Notes: generated by a model from the sequence alone, not told the origin. A DNA stretch of 64,000 nucleotides from Alkanindiges hydrocarboniclasticus (GCF_001982605.1 NZ_MLCN01000023.1:124001-188000); one strand, 5' to 3'; positions 39,354 to 50,012 are shown, counted from the first letter of the stretch. A program made the numbers and translations.

Positions 39354-40172
39354 ATGAGTGTCTGGGTTGTTTTTTTCATCGTTGCTGGCCTTGGCTGGTT
39401 TAGCCATCGTTATGCCTGGTGGCGTCCGCACCTGAACTGGAACCGTCCGCGGATCCTGATGTATCACATGGTACGCGAGCATGTTGCCGGGGCCAAGTTT
39501 AACAAGTTGCGGGTTACTCCGGTCCAGTTTGAGCAGCAGGTGAGATGGCTGAGCGAGCAGGGTTTTCACTTTGTGACCATGCATCAGCTCTGTGCCAACT
39601 GGGGCAAGCATCCAGATAAAACAGTTGCCATTACGTTTGATGATGGCTATGAAGATAACCTGATTCATGCATTGCCCGTCCTAAAAAAATACAATGCTTC
39701 TGCCACCATTTATGTTGTGGTAGACCGGCATGAGCGTGACTGGTCCAGCTACAAAAAAGCCCATCACAACACGGGCGAGCTGGCACAGGAAACCAAACTT
39801 TCTGATTTGCAAATCAAGGAACTGGTGGATAGCGGCCTGATAGAAATTGGCTCACATACCTTAACCCATGCCAACTTGGCTGCCATTGATGACCAGCAAC
39901 GCTTAAAAGAAATGACTGAATCCCGCTATATCCTGCAACAGCAAACCGGGCAGGCCATTAACAGTTTTGCTTATCCGTTTGGTATTTATAGCGAGGCCGA
40001 TGTTGAGGCTGCCGATCAGGCAGGTTACCTGACAGCAGTAACTACCCTTGAAGGGGTGGATGAGCTTTTGCCCAAGCCGGATTTCTTGCAGTTAAAACGG
40101 ATTAAGATAAGCGGCAAAGACAATATGCTGGCGTTTAAATGCCGCATGCGTACCGGGCAGCGAGGCATTTAG
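39354..40172 (+). CDS. Polysaccharide deacetylase (NodB domain)
   Basis: This 272-residue protein has an N-terminal membrane anchor and a NodB domain. Its metal-binding motifs are TFDDGYED (D96, D97) and SHTLTH (H168, H172), followed by SFAYPFG. It should remove N-acetyl groups from a sugar, probably in the periplasm or at the membrane. Acinetobacter outer-core loci commonly carry a deacetylase (pda) at this position. It lies between an ELM1-family gene and a glycosyltransferase, 9 nt after the former. Confidence 0.88.
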   Translation: MSVWVVFFIVAGLGWFSHRYAWWRPHLNWNRPRILMYHMVREHVAGAKFNKLRVTPVQFEQQVRWLSEQGFHFVTMHQLCANWGKHPDKTVAITFDDGYEDNLIHALPVLKKYNASATIYVVVDRHERDWSSYKKAHHNTGELAQETKLSDLQIKELVDSGLIEIGSHTLTHANLAAIDDQQRLKEMTESRYILQQQTGQAINSFAYPFGIYSEADVEAADQAGYLTAVTTLEGVDELLPKPDFLQLKRIKISGKDNMLAFKCRMRTGQRGI

Positions 40173-40173
40173 C

Positions 40174-41217
40174 ATGAGTAATACCGCACTACAGGCCAAA
40201 GCAAGAATTACCTTGGTCATGGCTGGCGACGAAGAGGGCGGCCTGGAAAAACATGTGGTTGAGCTAAGCAATGGGTTGGCGGACCGTGGCTATGCGGTTA
40301 GTGTAATTGCCCATGCCAAATATCAGGAACGCTTAAGTCAGGCTATTCAGTTTCTGGAAGTTGATTTAACAAAAAGCCGCCGTAATCCACTGGTATTGTG
40401 GCAGCTCTATCAGGCTATAAAAACAAGCCAGCCTGATGTTTTGCATATTCAGGCCAATAAAGCCGTTGCCATGGTTGCACCTTTACGAAAATGGCTAAAT
40501 ATTCCTGCTGTGGCTACCCTGCACAATAAAAAAAACAAGCTAAAGGCGTTTATGCAATTTGACCGGATTATTGCCGTAAGCCAGCAAGTGGCTGCACAGT
40601 TTGAACAGCAGAAAAATGTACGGGTAGTGCTTAATGGCGTTGCCATTGATACCCCGCAATCCGGGTTTACTAAACCTGAAAAATCCAGCCAAACCATTCA
40701 GGCATTGGCTATTGGCCGCTTAGTCACAGCCAAGGGTTTTGATCTACTGGTTGAGGCATGGCAGGGCATTGATGCCACGCTGAAAATTGTGGGTGATGGC
40801 CCGGATTATCAAGCGTTGCAGGCCAAGATTCAAACCCTTGGGCTAGAAAGTCAGATCACACTACTGGGTTTTCGGCAGGATATTACGGCGCTGTTGACGC
40901 AGTCTGATGTGTTTATTATTTCCTCACGCAATGAGGGTGGACCGTATACCCTGGCTGAAGCCCTGCTGACAAAAACCCCTGTGCTGTCTACTGATGTTGG
41001 GATGGTGGCAGAAGTTCTGCCTCAAGCGCTGATTTGTGAGGCCGACAATATTACAGCCCTGCATGAATTGCTTGCAACTTACCTGTCAGATATGACTACC
41101 TTAAATAGCCTGACCCAACCGGTTTACCAGTTTGCACAAGATCATTTAAGTTTTAACGCCATGCTGGACAAAACCATTGCTGTCTATCAGGAACTGGGTT
41201 TAAGCGGTTTAAAATAA
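40174..41217 (+). CDS. Glycosyltransferase family 4 protein
   Basis: This 347-residue GT-B glycosyltransferase has an acceptor domain starting ARITLVMAGDEEGGLEKHVVE. The donor domain has AIGRLVTAKGFDLLVEAW and the motif SSRNEGGPYTLAEALL with the conserved glutamates. It is probably cytosolic and adds a sugar during lipooligosaccharide core synthesis. It starts 1 nt after the deacetylase stop. Confidence 0.9.
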   Translation: MSNTALQAKARITLVMAGDEEGGLEKHVVELSNGLADRGYAVSVIAHAKYQERLSQAIQFLEVDLTKSRRNPLVLWQLYQAIKTSQPDVLHIQANKAVAMVAPLRKWLNIPAVATLHNKKNKLKAFMQFDRIIAVSQQVAAQFEQQKNVRVVLNGVAIDTPQSGFTKPEKSSQTIQALAIGRLVTAKGFDLLVEAWQGIDATLKIVGDGPDYQALQAKIQTLGLESQITLLGFRQDITALLTQSDVFIISSRNEGGPYTLAEALLTKTPVLSTDVGMVAEVLPQALICEADNITALHELLATYLSDMTTLNSLTQPVYQFAQDHLSFNAMLDKTIAVYQELGLSGLK

Positions 41218-41234
41218 AGGACACCACAGTAAAA

Positions 41235-42269
41235 ATGACCATAGCCAGTCCAGACCCTAAACCAGTAAAAATAGTCTGGGTGATCAGCGATGGAATACCC
41301 GGACATTTTAACCAGTCTAAAGGGGTCTTGCTGGCATTGGAGCAACTCTACATCCTAAAGGTGGAATGGGTTGAGTTACACCTAAAAAGTGGTATTTACC
41401 GGCGTATTTTAAGCTGGCTACTAAACCATACCAAGCCATCAATTGGCTTGTTGTCCTTTTTTTATCGGGGACCACTTCCCAGTGGCAAACCCGATCTGGT
41501 CATCGGCGCAGGTGGCAAAAGTATGTTTGCAGTGGCTTGGCTGGGACAAAACTTTGCTGCCAAGACTATTTTTGCCGGTTCGCTACGCCAGTTAAAACCT
41601 GAACTCTTTCATGCAGTGCTAATTCTAGAGCCCAGCCTGCAAGCCCCATTTATTAGCCTGCAAACCTCACCCATGCCCATTAGCCAGTCAGTATTAAAAC
41701 AGGCTGCTGAAGTATGGCTTGCTCAACATGTTAAACCTGAAAAACCATTATGGGCCATGCTGGTGGGTGGAGATGGTGCGGGTGCAACATATCAGAGTAC
41801 TGACTGGCAAACGCTGGCAGTGCAAATGAATGCACTGGCTGCACAGCATCATATTCAATGGCTGCTTACAACGTCGCGTCGTACAGGTGCAAGCGCTGAG
41901 CAGATTTTAAGGCAAAGCCTGAATCCGGAGTTTTTAGCCCACGCCGTCTGGTGGTCTGAAGCACCGCATCCAGTCACCTCAAGCTATCTGGGTTTAAGTG
42001 AAGTGGTGTGGTGTACGGTTGATTCCATGTCCATGATGATGGAATCTGTCAGTGCCCTGCGTCCGGTCGTAGCAGTCACTCCACAGCATTTCGCTCCGGA
42101 TAAGAACTTTCAACAGGCAATTAATCGTTTGCAGCAACAAAAACTGGTGTTGCAATCCAGTATTTCTGTACTTCAACAAAGTGGCAGTCATATCCTGCAG
42201 CTCAAGCCTCTACATCAAGAGCCGTTCAAAAAGCTGGCTAATAAACTGCATGACGTTCTGGAAAAATAA
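41235..42269 (+). CDS. ELM1-family (GT-B-like) protein, second copy
   Basis: This 344-residue protein is a distant paralogue of the product at 38400. The shared landmarks are ISDGIPGHFNQSKGVLLALE, MLVGGDGAG, WLLTTSRRTGAS and CTVDSMSMMMESVSA. The N-terminal DG..GH..Q and the central SRRT are kept in both. Two copies in one sugar operon suggest two related transferase steps rather than redundancy, which is an inference. Confidence 0.8.
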   Translation: MTIASPDPKPVKIVWVISDGIPGHFNQSKGVLLALEQLYILKVEWVELHLKSGIYRRILSWLLNHTKPSIGLLSFFYRGPLPSGKPDLVIGAGGKSMFAVAWLGQNFAAKTIFAGSLRQLKPELFHAVLILEPSLQAPFISLQTSPMPISQSVLKQAAEVWLAQHVKPEKPLWAMLVGGDGAGATYQSTDWQTLAVQMNALAAQHHIQWLLTTSRRTGASAEQILRQSLNPEFLAHAVWWSEAPHPVTSSYLGLSEVVWCTVDSMSMMMESVSALRPVVAVTPQHFAPDKNFQQAINRLQQQKLVLQSSISVLQQSGSHILQLKPLHQEPFKKLANKLHDVLEK

Positions 42270-42377
42270 TTATAAAAACATAAAAAGTGATTTATTGTGT
42301 TTATTTATTCAAGATTTTAAAAACAGACTCTATTACAATAATCCGATTATTGATTTCGCTAACAATGCACAAAGATT

Positions 42378-43451
42378 ATGAAGCTATTAATTACCGGGGG
42401 AGCTGGATTTATTGGTTCAGCCGTCATACGCCATATTATTAAAAATAAACAAGATCATGTGCTTAATATGGATAAGCTGACTTATGCCGGTAATCTGGAA
42501 TCATTAAATTCAATTGATACCAATGCCAGATATCAGTTTATTCAGGCCGATATCTGTGATGCTGATCATTTAAAACAGATATTTGCACAATACCAGCCTG
42601 ATGTCGTTATGCATCTGGCTGCTGAGTCGCATGTGGACCGTTCCATTTCTGGCCCGGCTGCTTTTATTGAAACCAATATCGTAGGCACCTATCAGCTCCT
42701 TGAGGTTGCACGCCAGTACTGGGCAGGCCTTGATCAGGAGCGCCAGCAGTCGTTCAGGTTTCATCATATTTCAACGGATGAAGTGTATGGTGATCTGGAA
42801 GGCACAACAGACCTGTTTACCGAGCAGACGCCTTATTCGCCAAGTTCGCCCTATTCTGCCAGTAAGGCCAGCTCCGATCATCTGGTGCGTGCATGGCATC
42901 GTACCTACGGCCTGCCTGTACTGATTACTAATTGCTCCAATAATTATGGCCCATATCACTTCCCGGAAAAGCTCATTCCCCTGATTATCCTTAATGCACT
43001 GGAAGGTAAGCCACTGCCTGTGTATGGCAAAGGAAACCAGATCAGGGACTGGCTGTATGTCGAGGATCATGCGCGTGCTTTATATAGCGTTGTTACCCAA
43101 GGCCAGATTGGTGAAACCTATAATATTGGCGGGCATAACGAAAAGCAGAATATTGAAGTGGTACATGCTATTTGTGAACTGCTGGAAGAACTGGTCCTGA
43201 ATAAGCCGCAGGGCGTTGCCCAGTATAAAGACCTGATCCATTTTGTGCAGGATCGTCCGGGCCATGATGTGCGTTATGCCATTGATGCCTCAAAAATACA
43301 GCAAGACCTCAACTGGACACCAGAAGAAACCTTTGAAAGTGGCTTGCGCAAGACAGTACAGTGGTATCTGGATAATTCAGCATGGGTTCAGCATGTTAAA
43401 AGCGGTGAATACCAGAACTGGATCAGCCAGCAATATAAGGCCCAGCAATGA
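42378..43451 (+). CDS. rfbB: dTDP-glucose 4,6-dehydratase
   Basis: This 357-residue short-chain dehydrogenase/reductase family enzyme makes dTDP-4-keto-6-deoxyglucose, the second step to dTDP-L-rhamnose. It contains the NAD-binding [13 protein letters not shown], the [11 protein letters not shown] catalytic segment and the YSASKAS (YxxxK) motif. Its stop overlaps the rfbD start by four bases. Confidence 0.97.
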   Translation: MKLLITGGAGFIGSAVIRHIIKNKQDHVLNMDKLTYAGNLESLNSIDTNARYQFIQADICDADHLKQIFAQYQPDVVMHLAAESHVDRSISGPAAFIETNIVGTYQLLEVARQYWAGLDQERQQSFRFHHISTDEVYGDLEGTTDLFTEQTPYSPSSPYSASKASSDHLVRAWHRTYGLPVLITNCSNNYGPYHFPEKLIPLIILNALEGKPLPVYGKGNQIRDWLYVEDHARALYSVVTQGQIGETYNIGGHNEKQNIEVVHAICELLEELVLNKPQGVAQYKDLIHFVQDRPGHDVRYAIDASKIQQDLNWTPEETFESGLRKTVQWYLDNSAWVQHVKSGEYQNWISQQYKAQQ

Positions 43452-44392
43452 AGATACTCTTGTTGGGAAGAAATGGCCAGGTGGGCTGGGAGTTACAACG
43501 TGCCTTGGCCCCGTTGGGAGAGCTGATTGCGCTGGACCGTCATAGTCAGATCGATGCAACGCAGCCGGATGGCAATACAGTGGTTTTATGCGGCGATTTA
43601 TCAAATATTGATGGGATCCGTGCAACCATTGCAACCGTCAAGCCTGATATTGTCGTTAATGCGGCAGCCTATACAGCCGTGGATAAAGCCGAGTCAGCAG
43701 CACAGGATGCCGACATTATTAATCATTTGGCGGTGCAGGCTATGGCTAACGCCTGCCAGCAAATTGGTGCCTTACTGGTGCATTATTCTACCGATTATGT
43801 GTTTAATGGACAGGGCACGCAGGCACGGGCAGAAACCGATGATACCGACCCCTTAAATATTTATGGCAAAACCAAGCGGGCAGGTGAACTGGCTATTTTG
43901 GCAAGTGGCTGCAATGCGCTAATTTTCAGGACATCATGGGTCTATGCCACACGGGGTCATAACTTTATTAAAACCATGCTGCGTCTGGCGCAGGAACGTG
44001 ATGAACTAAGCATCATCAATGATCAGATGGGTGCGCCAACCTCGGCTGCCCTGATTGCTGATGTCACAGCCCATGCCTTAAAAACATATGTGAATGCTCA
44101 GGCACCTGCGCAGTTATGCGGGATTTATCATTTAACTACAGCAGGCAGCGTGTCATGGTATGACTATGCCCAGTTTGTCTTCAAGCACGCTATTCCTTTA
44201 GGCTACACGCTGAAAATCAAACAGGTTAAGCCTATTGAAACCAGTGCTTACCCCACGCCAGCCCAGCGTCCACTCAATTCACGGTTAAGCCTTGCCAAGC
44301 TGGAGCAACAGTTCGGTTTAACACCGCCACATTGGCAACAGGGTGTATTGCATACTTTACAAGAGATTATTGAAGGGAAAACTGAAAAATGA
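43448..44392 (+). CDS. rfbD: dTDP-4-dehydrorhamnose reductase
   Basis: This 314-residue enzyme performs the final reduction to dTDP-L-rhamnose. It has the nucleotide-binding [27 protein letters not shown], the STDYVFNG segment and the YGKTKRAGE (YxxxK) motif. It overlaps both neighbours by four bases. Confidence 0.97.
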   Translation: MKILLLGRNGQVGWELQRALAPLGELIALDRHSQIDATQPDGNTVVLCGDLSNIDGIRATIATVKPDIVVNAAAYTAVDKAESAAQDADIINHLAVQAMANACQQIGALLVHYSTDYVFNGQGTQARAETDDTDPLNIYGKTKRAGELAILASGCNALIFRTSWVYATRGHNFIKTMLRLAQERDELSIINDQMGAPTSAALIADVTAHALKTYVNAQAPAQLCGIYHLTTAGSVSWYDYAQFVFKHAIPLGYTLKIKQVKPIETSAYPTPAQRPLNSRLSLAKLEQQFGLTPPHWQQGVLHTLQEIIEGKTEK

Positions 44393-45279
44393 GTTTAAAG
44401 CGCAAAGGCATTATTTTAGCCGGGGGTTCAGGTACTCGTTTACATCCAATTACGATGGGTGTTTCCAAGCAGTTATTACCTATTTATGACAAACCGATGA
44501 TCTACTATCCGCTGTCAGTACTCATGCTGGCAGGGATTCAGGACATTCTGATTATTTCTACGCCAGAAGACTTGCCAAGTTTTGAAAAAATGCTGGGTGA
44601 CGGCGCTCACTTTGGTATCCAGTTAAGCTATAAGGTTCAGCCATCACCCGATGGGCTGGCGCAGGCCTTTTTAATTGGTGAAGAGTTTATCGGGCAAGAT
44701 GATGTCTGCCTGATTCTGGGTGACAATATTTTCTATGGCCAAAGCTTTAGCACCCAGTTGGCCAGAGCGGCTGCAAGACCAGCAGGGGCAACTGTATTTG
44801 GCTATCATGTTAATGACCCTGAACGCTTTGGGGTGGTTGAATTTGACCAGCAAGGCCGTGCCATCAGTATTGAAGAAAAACCCCAGCAGCCCAAATCCAG
44901 TTATGCAGTAACTGGATTATATTTTTATGATAACAGCGTGGTAGACATTGCCCGCCAGATCAAGCCTTCGCATCGCGGTGAGCTGGAAATTACTGATGTG
45001 AACAATGTTTATCTGGAGCAAGGTGCATTAAACGTTGAGCTACTGGGTCGTGGCTTTGCATGGCTGGATACAGGTACACATGATTCGCTACTTGAAGCAG
45101 GCCATTTTGTACAAACGGTAGAGCACCGTCAGGGCCTAAAAATAGCCTGTCTGGAAGAAATTGCCTTTAATCAGGGCTGGATTAGCGCTGCACAGCTATT
45201 TGACCGGGCCCAGTATTTCAAAAAGACAGGATATGGGCAATATTTGCATAAGTTGCATGCGGAGCATCAACCAGCATGA
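44389..45279 (+). CDS. rfbA: Glucose-1-phosphate thymidylyltransferase
   Basis: This 296-residue enzyme makes dTDP-glucose, the first step to dTDP-L-rhamnose. It contains the nucleotide-binding [12 protein letters not shown] (residues 11-22), [26 protein letters not shown] and [15 protein letters not shown]. It overlaps rfbD and rfbC by four bases each. Confidence 0.97.
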   Translation: MSLKRKGIILAGGSGTRLHPITMGVSKQLLPIYDKPMIYYPLSVLMLAGIQDILIISTPEDLPSFEKMLGDGAHFGIQLSYKVQPSPDGLAQAFLIGEEFIGQDDVCLILGDNIFYGQSFSTQLARAAARPAGATVFGYHVNDPERFGVVEFDQQGRAISIEEKPQQPKSSYAVTGLYFYDNSVVDIARQIKPSHRGELEITDVNNVYLEQGALNVELLGRGFAWLDTGTHDSLLEAGHFVQTVEHRQGLKIACLEEIAFNQGWISAAQLFDRAQYFKKTGYGQYLHKLHAEHQPA

Positions 45280-45851
45280 ATGTCATTGAAACAAAAATAA
45301 AAGATTTGCTGATTCTTGAGCCCCGGGTGTTTAGTGATGAACGCGGCTGGTTTATGGAAAGCTTTAACCAGCGCACATTTGAGCAGGCGCTTGAGGCTCA
45401 TCAGCTGGCTACCCCCGTATTTGTGCAGGATAATCATTCGTTATCGCATAAAGGCGTGTTACGTGGTTTGCATTACCAGCTAAACCCGCGCGCACAGGGT
45501 AAACTGGTACGTGTGGTGCAGGGCAAAGCATGGGATGTGGCCGTTGATATCCGGCAAGGCTCTAAAACCTTTGGCCAGTGGGTTGGCGTGGAATTAAGTG
45601 ATGAAAATATGCGCCTATTCTGGATTCCGGCCGGTTTTGCCCATGGCTTTATTGCCCTGGAAGACAATACCCAGTTCCTATATAAGACCACGGATTATTA
45701 TTCAAAAGAAAGTGAGCGTAGTCTGCTATGGAGTGACCCTGAGCTAGCGATTGAATGGCCTATTGACAGCAATACGCAGCTTACCGTACACGCCAAAGAT
45801 CAGGAAGCCTTGACATTGGCTCAGGCAATGGCAACGCAATCCCTATTTTAA
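45276..45851 (+). CDS. rfbC: dTDP-4-dehydrorhamnose 3,5-epimerase
   Basis: This 191-residue cupin-type epimerase acts on dTDP-4-keto-6-deoxyglucose. The catalytic histidine region is [11 protein letters not shown], followed by [14 protein letters not shown] and YKTTDYYS. The four genes rfbB-D-A-C form a tightly overlapping rhamnose module, so L-rhamnose is very likely a constituent of the surface glycan. Confidence 0.97.
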   Translation: MNVIETKIKDLLILEPRVFSDERGWFMESFNQRTFEQALEAHQLATPVFVQDNHSLSHKGVLRGLHYQLNPRAQGKLVRVVQGKAWDVAVDIRQGSKTFGQWVGVELSDENMRLFWIPAGFAHGFIALEDNTQFLYKTTDYYSKESERSLLWSDPELAIEWPIDSNTQLTVHAKDQEALTLAQAMATQSLF

Positions 45852-45864
45852 TGGTAATAATGAT

Positions 45865-46674
45865 ATGACAAGTTTGACTCAACATCCTGAGCTACAATGC
45901 TTAAATCCTCAGGAGGAGTTTAGTAAGCGTTTTAGTTTTTGCACACTGGTTACCCGATATGATGAATATCTGGAAATGGTGGACAGTGCAAAGCAGGCTG
46001 GTTTTTCAGGTGCGGATGTTGAGTTTTTATATTTCGATAACAAGCAATCAAACCAATATGATGGTTATAGTGGCATTAACAAAGCCATTCGGGTTGCGCG
46101 TGGCAAGTATTTGATTTTTTGTCATCAGGATATTTTATTCAATTTTGATAGCCGCGCTGTACTTGATCAAAGAATTGACGAACTTGAAAAGCTGGATCCA
46201 AACTGGGCAGTAGCAGGCAATGCCGGAAAAAGTAAATTTGGTCAGGTTAAGATCAGAATTTCAGATGTTAATTATAGTAATTTACATGTGGGGCCTTTGC
46301 CGTCTGAAGTGATGACGCTGGATGAAAACTTTCTGATTATTAATCGGCAGCAAAACATAGCATGTTCGCCAGTGCTGTCGGGTTTTCATATTTATGGCAC
46401 TGATTTATGCCAGAACGCTAATGCGTTGGGCTTAAAAAACTATGCAATAGATTTTCATCTTTATCATAAAAGCCCGGGTCGGGTAGATCAAACCTATTAC
46501 GATGCTCAGAATGCTTTTATGCAATTGCAGTATCATCGCAAGCAAAGCCAGTTTATCTGGGCCATGTGTTCAAGTTTTTTTGTGTCATCCTCTAGGGTAT
46601 TACTATTTATTTGTAATAGATACAGAGTGTTACGTTGGGCAAGAACAGTAAATAAGCGTAGAACACGTATTTAG
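45865..46674 (+). CDS. Putative glycosyltransferase (GT2-like)
   Basis: This 269-residue protein resembles small GT-A transferases. It opens with SFCTLVTRYDEYLEMV, then EFLYFDNKQSNQYDGYSGIN and ARGKYLIFCHQDILF, where the late Asp stands at the usual nucleotide-sugar DxD position. The C-terminus is hydrophobic then basic, possibly a membrane-contact helix. The DNA is more AT-rich than the rhamnose genes. Being next to rfbC, it is a candidate rhamnosyltransferase, which is an inference. Confidence 0.65.
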   Translation: MTSLTQHPELQCLNPQEEFSKRFSFCTLVTRYDEYLEMVDSAKQAGFSGADVEFLYFDNKQSNQYDGYSGINKAIRVARGKYLIFCHQDILFNFDSRAVLDQRIDELEKLDPNWAVAGNAGKSKFGQVKIRISDVNYSNLHVGPLPSEVMTLDENFLIINRQQNIACSPVLSGFHIYGTDLCQNANALGLKNYAIDFHLYHKSPGRVDQTYYDAQNAFMQLQYHRKQSQFIWAMCSSFFVSSSRVLLFICNRYRVLRWARTVNKRRTRI

Positions 46675-46681
46675 CATAGAC

Positions 46682-47653
46682 TTATAGGGATTGATCAGCC
46701 GGGCATAGTATTGCCTTAATACGCTGTGCATAGGTATGTTCCAGATGCGCTTTACTACAAGTGCCTTGGACATCTATGCATGGCTTGGTGTTCATTTTTG
46801 CTGTCAGCTCTGCTGCATTGCTAAAATAAATTAGATCTTTTTCAATGTTAAAACAACGTGGTAGGTCGTTGCTGAATTCAGTTACCAAAGTTGCGCCTGC
46901 ACCCATCGCTTCAAAGCAACGCATATTTAAGCCAATACGGGTATTGTTATGATTAATAATATTAAGCACATACTGATATTGTTGATATAAGCCTGCAACG
47001 TGTTGCAAGCTAAGGCTATGCGGGTGAACGGTAATATAATCGGATTTGAGTTTATCCCATCCTTTGCCGTACACAGTTATAGGAATTTGCAGCTGTTGCA
47101 ATAATGCTTGGCGATTCTCTGACCATGCGCCAATAAACAACAGCGCTTCTTTGCGTGGTAAAGTAATTTTTGGAGCGTAAAAAACACAGGGATTAAATGC
47201 TAATGGCAAATAATGAGATTGCTCGATTCCCAATTTTTTTGCATCATCAATAAAACTACTATCAGTAAATAAAAAGTGATCAACAACTTCTTTGCTATGT
47301 ATCAGACGTTCATCAAAAAAATCACCAATCCAGTGATAGATTTTTGCTTTGGGTTTAGCCTGCTGTAGCACTTTAAGCAAAGGTAAACTCAAATAAAATA
47401 AATCTGCAATTAAAATAATATCAGGTTGTGCATTCTGAATTTTTTTAGCCAGTAATCTGGCAGTGTAATGATCAGGATTCTGACGGCCTAATTTTAAGAT
47501 CTTTTTAACAAAACGTTCATGCCAGTTGTTGTGATTAAATGCAAAGCCATCAATCTGAATCTCACCGAGACTAGCTTTAGCGTCCAGCAAACCTTCATAC
47601 CATTGCAGTATCCCACCACGTTTTCCCAAGACTAGTATTGACGATTTGCTCAT
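46682..47653 (-). CDS. Glycosyltransferase of the CgeB/Glyco_trans_1_2 type
   Basis: This 323-residue protein is encoded against the direction of the cluster. It looks like a GT-B enzyme: DIILIADLFYLSLPLL, IYHWIGDFFDE, LLFIGAWSENRQALL and the donor-domain GLNMRCFEAMGAGATLVTE. It is AT-rich and converges on the gene at 45865 with 7 nt between stops. Its inversion suggests independent acquisition. Confidence 0.78.
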   Translation of the reverse strand: MSKSSILVLGKRGGILQWYEGLLDAKASLGEIQIDGFAFNHNNWHERFVKKILKLGRQNPDHYTARLLAKKIQNAQPDIILIADLFYLSLPLLKVLQQAKPKAKIYHWIGDFFDERLIHSKEVVDHFLFTDSSFIDDAKKLGIEQSHYLPLAFNPCVFYAPKITLPRKEALLFIGAWSENRQALLQQLQIPITVYGKGWDKLKSDYITVHPHSLSLQHVAGLYQQYQYVLNIINHNNTRIGLNMRCFEAMGAGATLVTEFSNDLPRCFNIEKDLIYFSNAAELTAKMNTKPCIDVQGTCSKAHLEHTYAQRIKAILCPADQSL

Positions 47654-47938
47654 GTTTAACAGATTGAGTTACAGCACAAAAAACATTATAGCTTACTTCA
47701 ATTGGTTTAATAGGCATTTAAAATGAGAACTATTACTAATTAATAGTCTTTTTGCTGATAATTATTTCCTATGACTTCATTAAGCCAGCCTGTTAAATAT
47801 CAGCCTATATGATTTTGGCAGTATTGGAATAATGAAAGCAGTGTGATCCTAAACGCGGAAACATATAAAAACGATTTATTGAAATATATAGTTATACACT
47901 ACTCAGCTTCAGAACTGTTTGAAAATTAATGAATTGAT

Positions 47939-48940
47939 ATGCCCCTTCATTTAGCAAAGAATAAAGTAGTTTGCGTAGTGCGCACGCCACTACAATTATT
48001 TAATGCCATTGAGGCCTGCCAAAGATTTCATGAGGATGATTTAAAGTACCTGATTTTAGTTGCTGGCTCGTCAGTCGATTTGAAGATGATGCAAGCCATG
48101 CTCCAGCCAGATCAGGAATGGACAGCCATTAAAACAGTGATTTTTCAGGGCTGGCAAAAGCATTTTTATGGTTGGCAGCTTAATCGCTGGCTAATGACAC
48201 TCAAGCCGGTTAAAGCTGTTTATATTGGTATGATTCGTCATGTTCCACTACATGTTGTGAATGTGATACAGCCTGAACAGGTCTGGATACTAGATGATGG
48301 AAATGAAAGCCTGATGATTGCCCGGCAGATCCATGCCTGGCAACAACAAAAAACCATTCTGCCAGACCGTTGGCAAGATCAGTTTCTGGATTTGCAGCTT
48401 AATCCTCAAAGACTACTTAAAGCACATTTCTTTAGTGCCTTTGAGATTCAGGCGCCCAATAACTGTATAGTCAATAATGACTATCGGTGTTTTAAAGCGA
48501 AGGTACGGCAGTTACCTATCCGACCTGATATATTGGTGATTGGTTCAAATCTGGTCGGTACTTATTTAAAGGATGAGTCGACGCTGTTATTGCGATTGCA
48601 GCAGTTACATCGGGATTTGCCAGCCAATGTCCCGCAATGGTATGCACCTCATCGTTATGAATCCAGTTCGTTGATTCGTCGAATCCAAAAATTGGGTTAC
48701 CAGATTTATCAGCCAAGAGGTATTTTGGAGTATAGCCAGTTGCAACAGGGCTGGCGCTTTTCAGCCAGCTATAGTATTCGTTCTACAGCCATTGAAACAC
48801 TGTATAAAATTTATGAGATTCCTGGATTCTTGTGTCAGGTACCTGCAAGCGATTTCATTAACTTAGCAAAGTGGCAAGAATGCGTCTACATCTGGCAGCA
48901 ATATCCAGAAACGATATCACTTAATCAAGATAAAAAATAA
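47939..48940 (+). CDS. Putative GT52/polysialyltransferase-like glycosyltransferase
   Basis: This 333-residue protein starts VVCVVRTPLQLFNAIEACQR, a pattern of the bacterial sialyltransferase-like GT-B families (GT52 or the A-2,8-polyST group). It also has VWILDDGNESL in the middle and WYAPHRYESS later, comparable with the HP/HR motif area. The identity of the donor sugar cannot be read, and no sialic acid synthesis genes are in the window. A 285-nt AT-rich gap with no gene precedes it. Confidence 0.5.
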   Translation: MPLHLAKNKVVCVVRTPLQLFNAIEACQRFHEDDLKYLILVAGSSVDLKMMQAMLQPDQEWTAIKTVIFQGWQKHFYGWQLNRWLMTLKPVKAVYIGMIRHVPLHVVNVIQPEQVWILDDGNESLMIARQIHAWQQQKTILPDRWQDQFLDLQLNPQRLLKAHFFSAFEIQAPNNCIVNNDYRCFKAKVRQLPIRPDILVIGSNLVGTYLKDESTLLLRLQQLHRDLPANVPQWYAPHRYESSSLIRRIQKLGYQIYQPRGILEYSQLQQGWRFSASYSIRSTAIETLYKIYEIPGFLCQVPASDFINLAKWQECVYIWQQYPETISLNQDKK

Positions 48941-49102
48941 ATCTGATTAGATTTGGTTTAGTTTAAAATTATTAATTATATTTGTAAAAATAAGCTATAA
49001 AATTAACAGAATTATATATTTAAGTTTCAAAATAAATTTGAGTAAGCCCCGATCTATGACAGAATAAATTTTTGTTGGGTTTAGTGATGCTTAGAGATCT
49101 CT

Positions 49103-49996
49103 ATGGCTGTAAAAAAAGCAGTTTTACCGGTAGCTGGCTTGGGAACACGTTTTTTACCTGCCAGTAAGTCAATACCAAAAGAAATGATTACCGTTGTGGA
49201 TCGGCCAGTCATTGATTATGTAGTTCAAGAAGCCATTGCTGCTGGTATTGAGCAAATTATTCTGGTAACCCATTCTTCCAAACGGGCTATTGAAGATTAT
49301 TTTGACAGTCATTATGAACTGGAAGATAGCCTGCAAAAAAAGAACAAACTTGAGTTGCTGGAAATCATCCAGAATATTATTCCTAAAGAAATTGATGTGG
49401 TAGCCGTACGCCAACCCCAGCCCTTGGGTTTGGGTCATGCTGTGCTGTGTGCAAAATCTGTGATTGGCAATGAGCCATTTGCAGTGCTATTGCCGGATGT
49501 GCTGGTGAAAAATATAAACACACATGCTGGCACCCAAAATGACCTGCAATACATGATTAATTATTACAACCAGACCCAGCATTCACAGGTTATGGTAGAA
49601 CAGGTACTGCCTGAATTGGTGTCGCAATATGGTGTGGTGGACATTGGTGGACATGATCTTGAGGCGGGTCAAAGCCTGCCCTTAAAAGGAATTGTTGAAA
49701 AACCGAACATTGGCGCCGCACCGTCCCGACTTGCTGTGGTAGGGCGCTATGTATTGCCGGGCCGGATTTTAAGTCTGCTGGAACAAACAAAACCGGGTGC
49801 CGGCGGCGAAATTCAACTCACCGATGCCATTGCTACCCTGATGCATGAAGAATTTGTTGATGCTTACCGTATGTCAGGCAAGACTTATGACTGTGGAAGC
49901 AAGCTGGGCTATCTGGACGCTATTTTAAACTACGGTATCGACCATCCACAGTTGGGTAGTGACTTTGTAAAACTGATTCAAAATTCCCTTAAGTAA
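49103..49996 (+). CDS. galU: UTP-glucose-1-phosphate uridylyltransferase
   Basis: This 297-residue enzyme makes UDP-glucose. It contains AVLPVAGLGTRFLPASKSIP, RPVIDYVVQEAI, FAVLLPDVLV and IVEKPNIGAAPS. In Acinetobacter capsule loci galU, ugd, gpi and pgm form a conserved right-hand module, and the same order follows here. Confidence 0.96.
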   Translation: MAVKKAVLPVAGLGTRFLPASKSIPKEMITVVDRPVIDYVVQEAIAAGIEQIILVTHSSKRAIEDYFDSHYELEDSLQKKNKLELLEIIQNIIPKEIDVVAVRQPQPLGLGHAVLCAKSVIGNEPFAVLLPDVLVKNINTHAGTQNDLQYMINYYNQTQHSQVMVEQVLPELVSQYGVVDIGGHDLEAGQSLPLKGIVEKPNIGAAPSRLAVVGRYVLPGRILSLLEQTKPGAGGEIQLTDAIATLMHEEFVDAYRMSGKTYDCGSKLGYLDAILNYGIDHPQLGSDFVKLIQNSLK

Positions 49997-50012
49997 GTGA
50001 TAGATCTGTACA

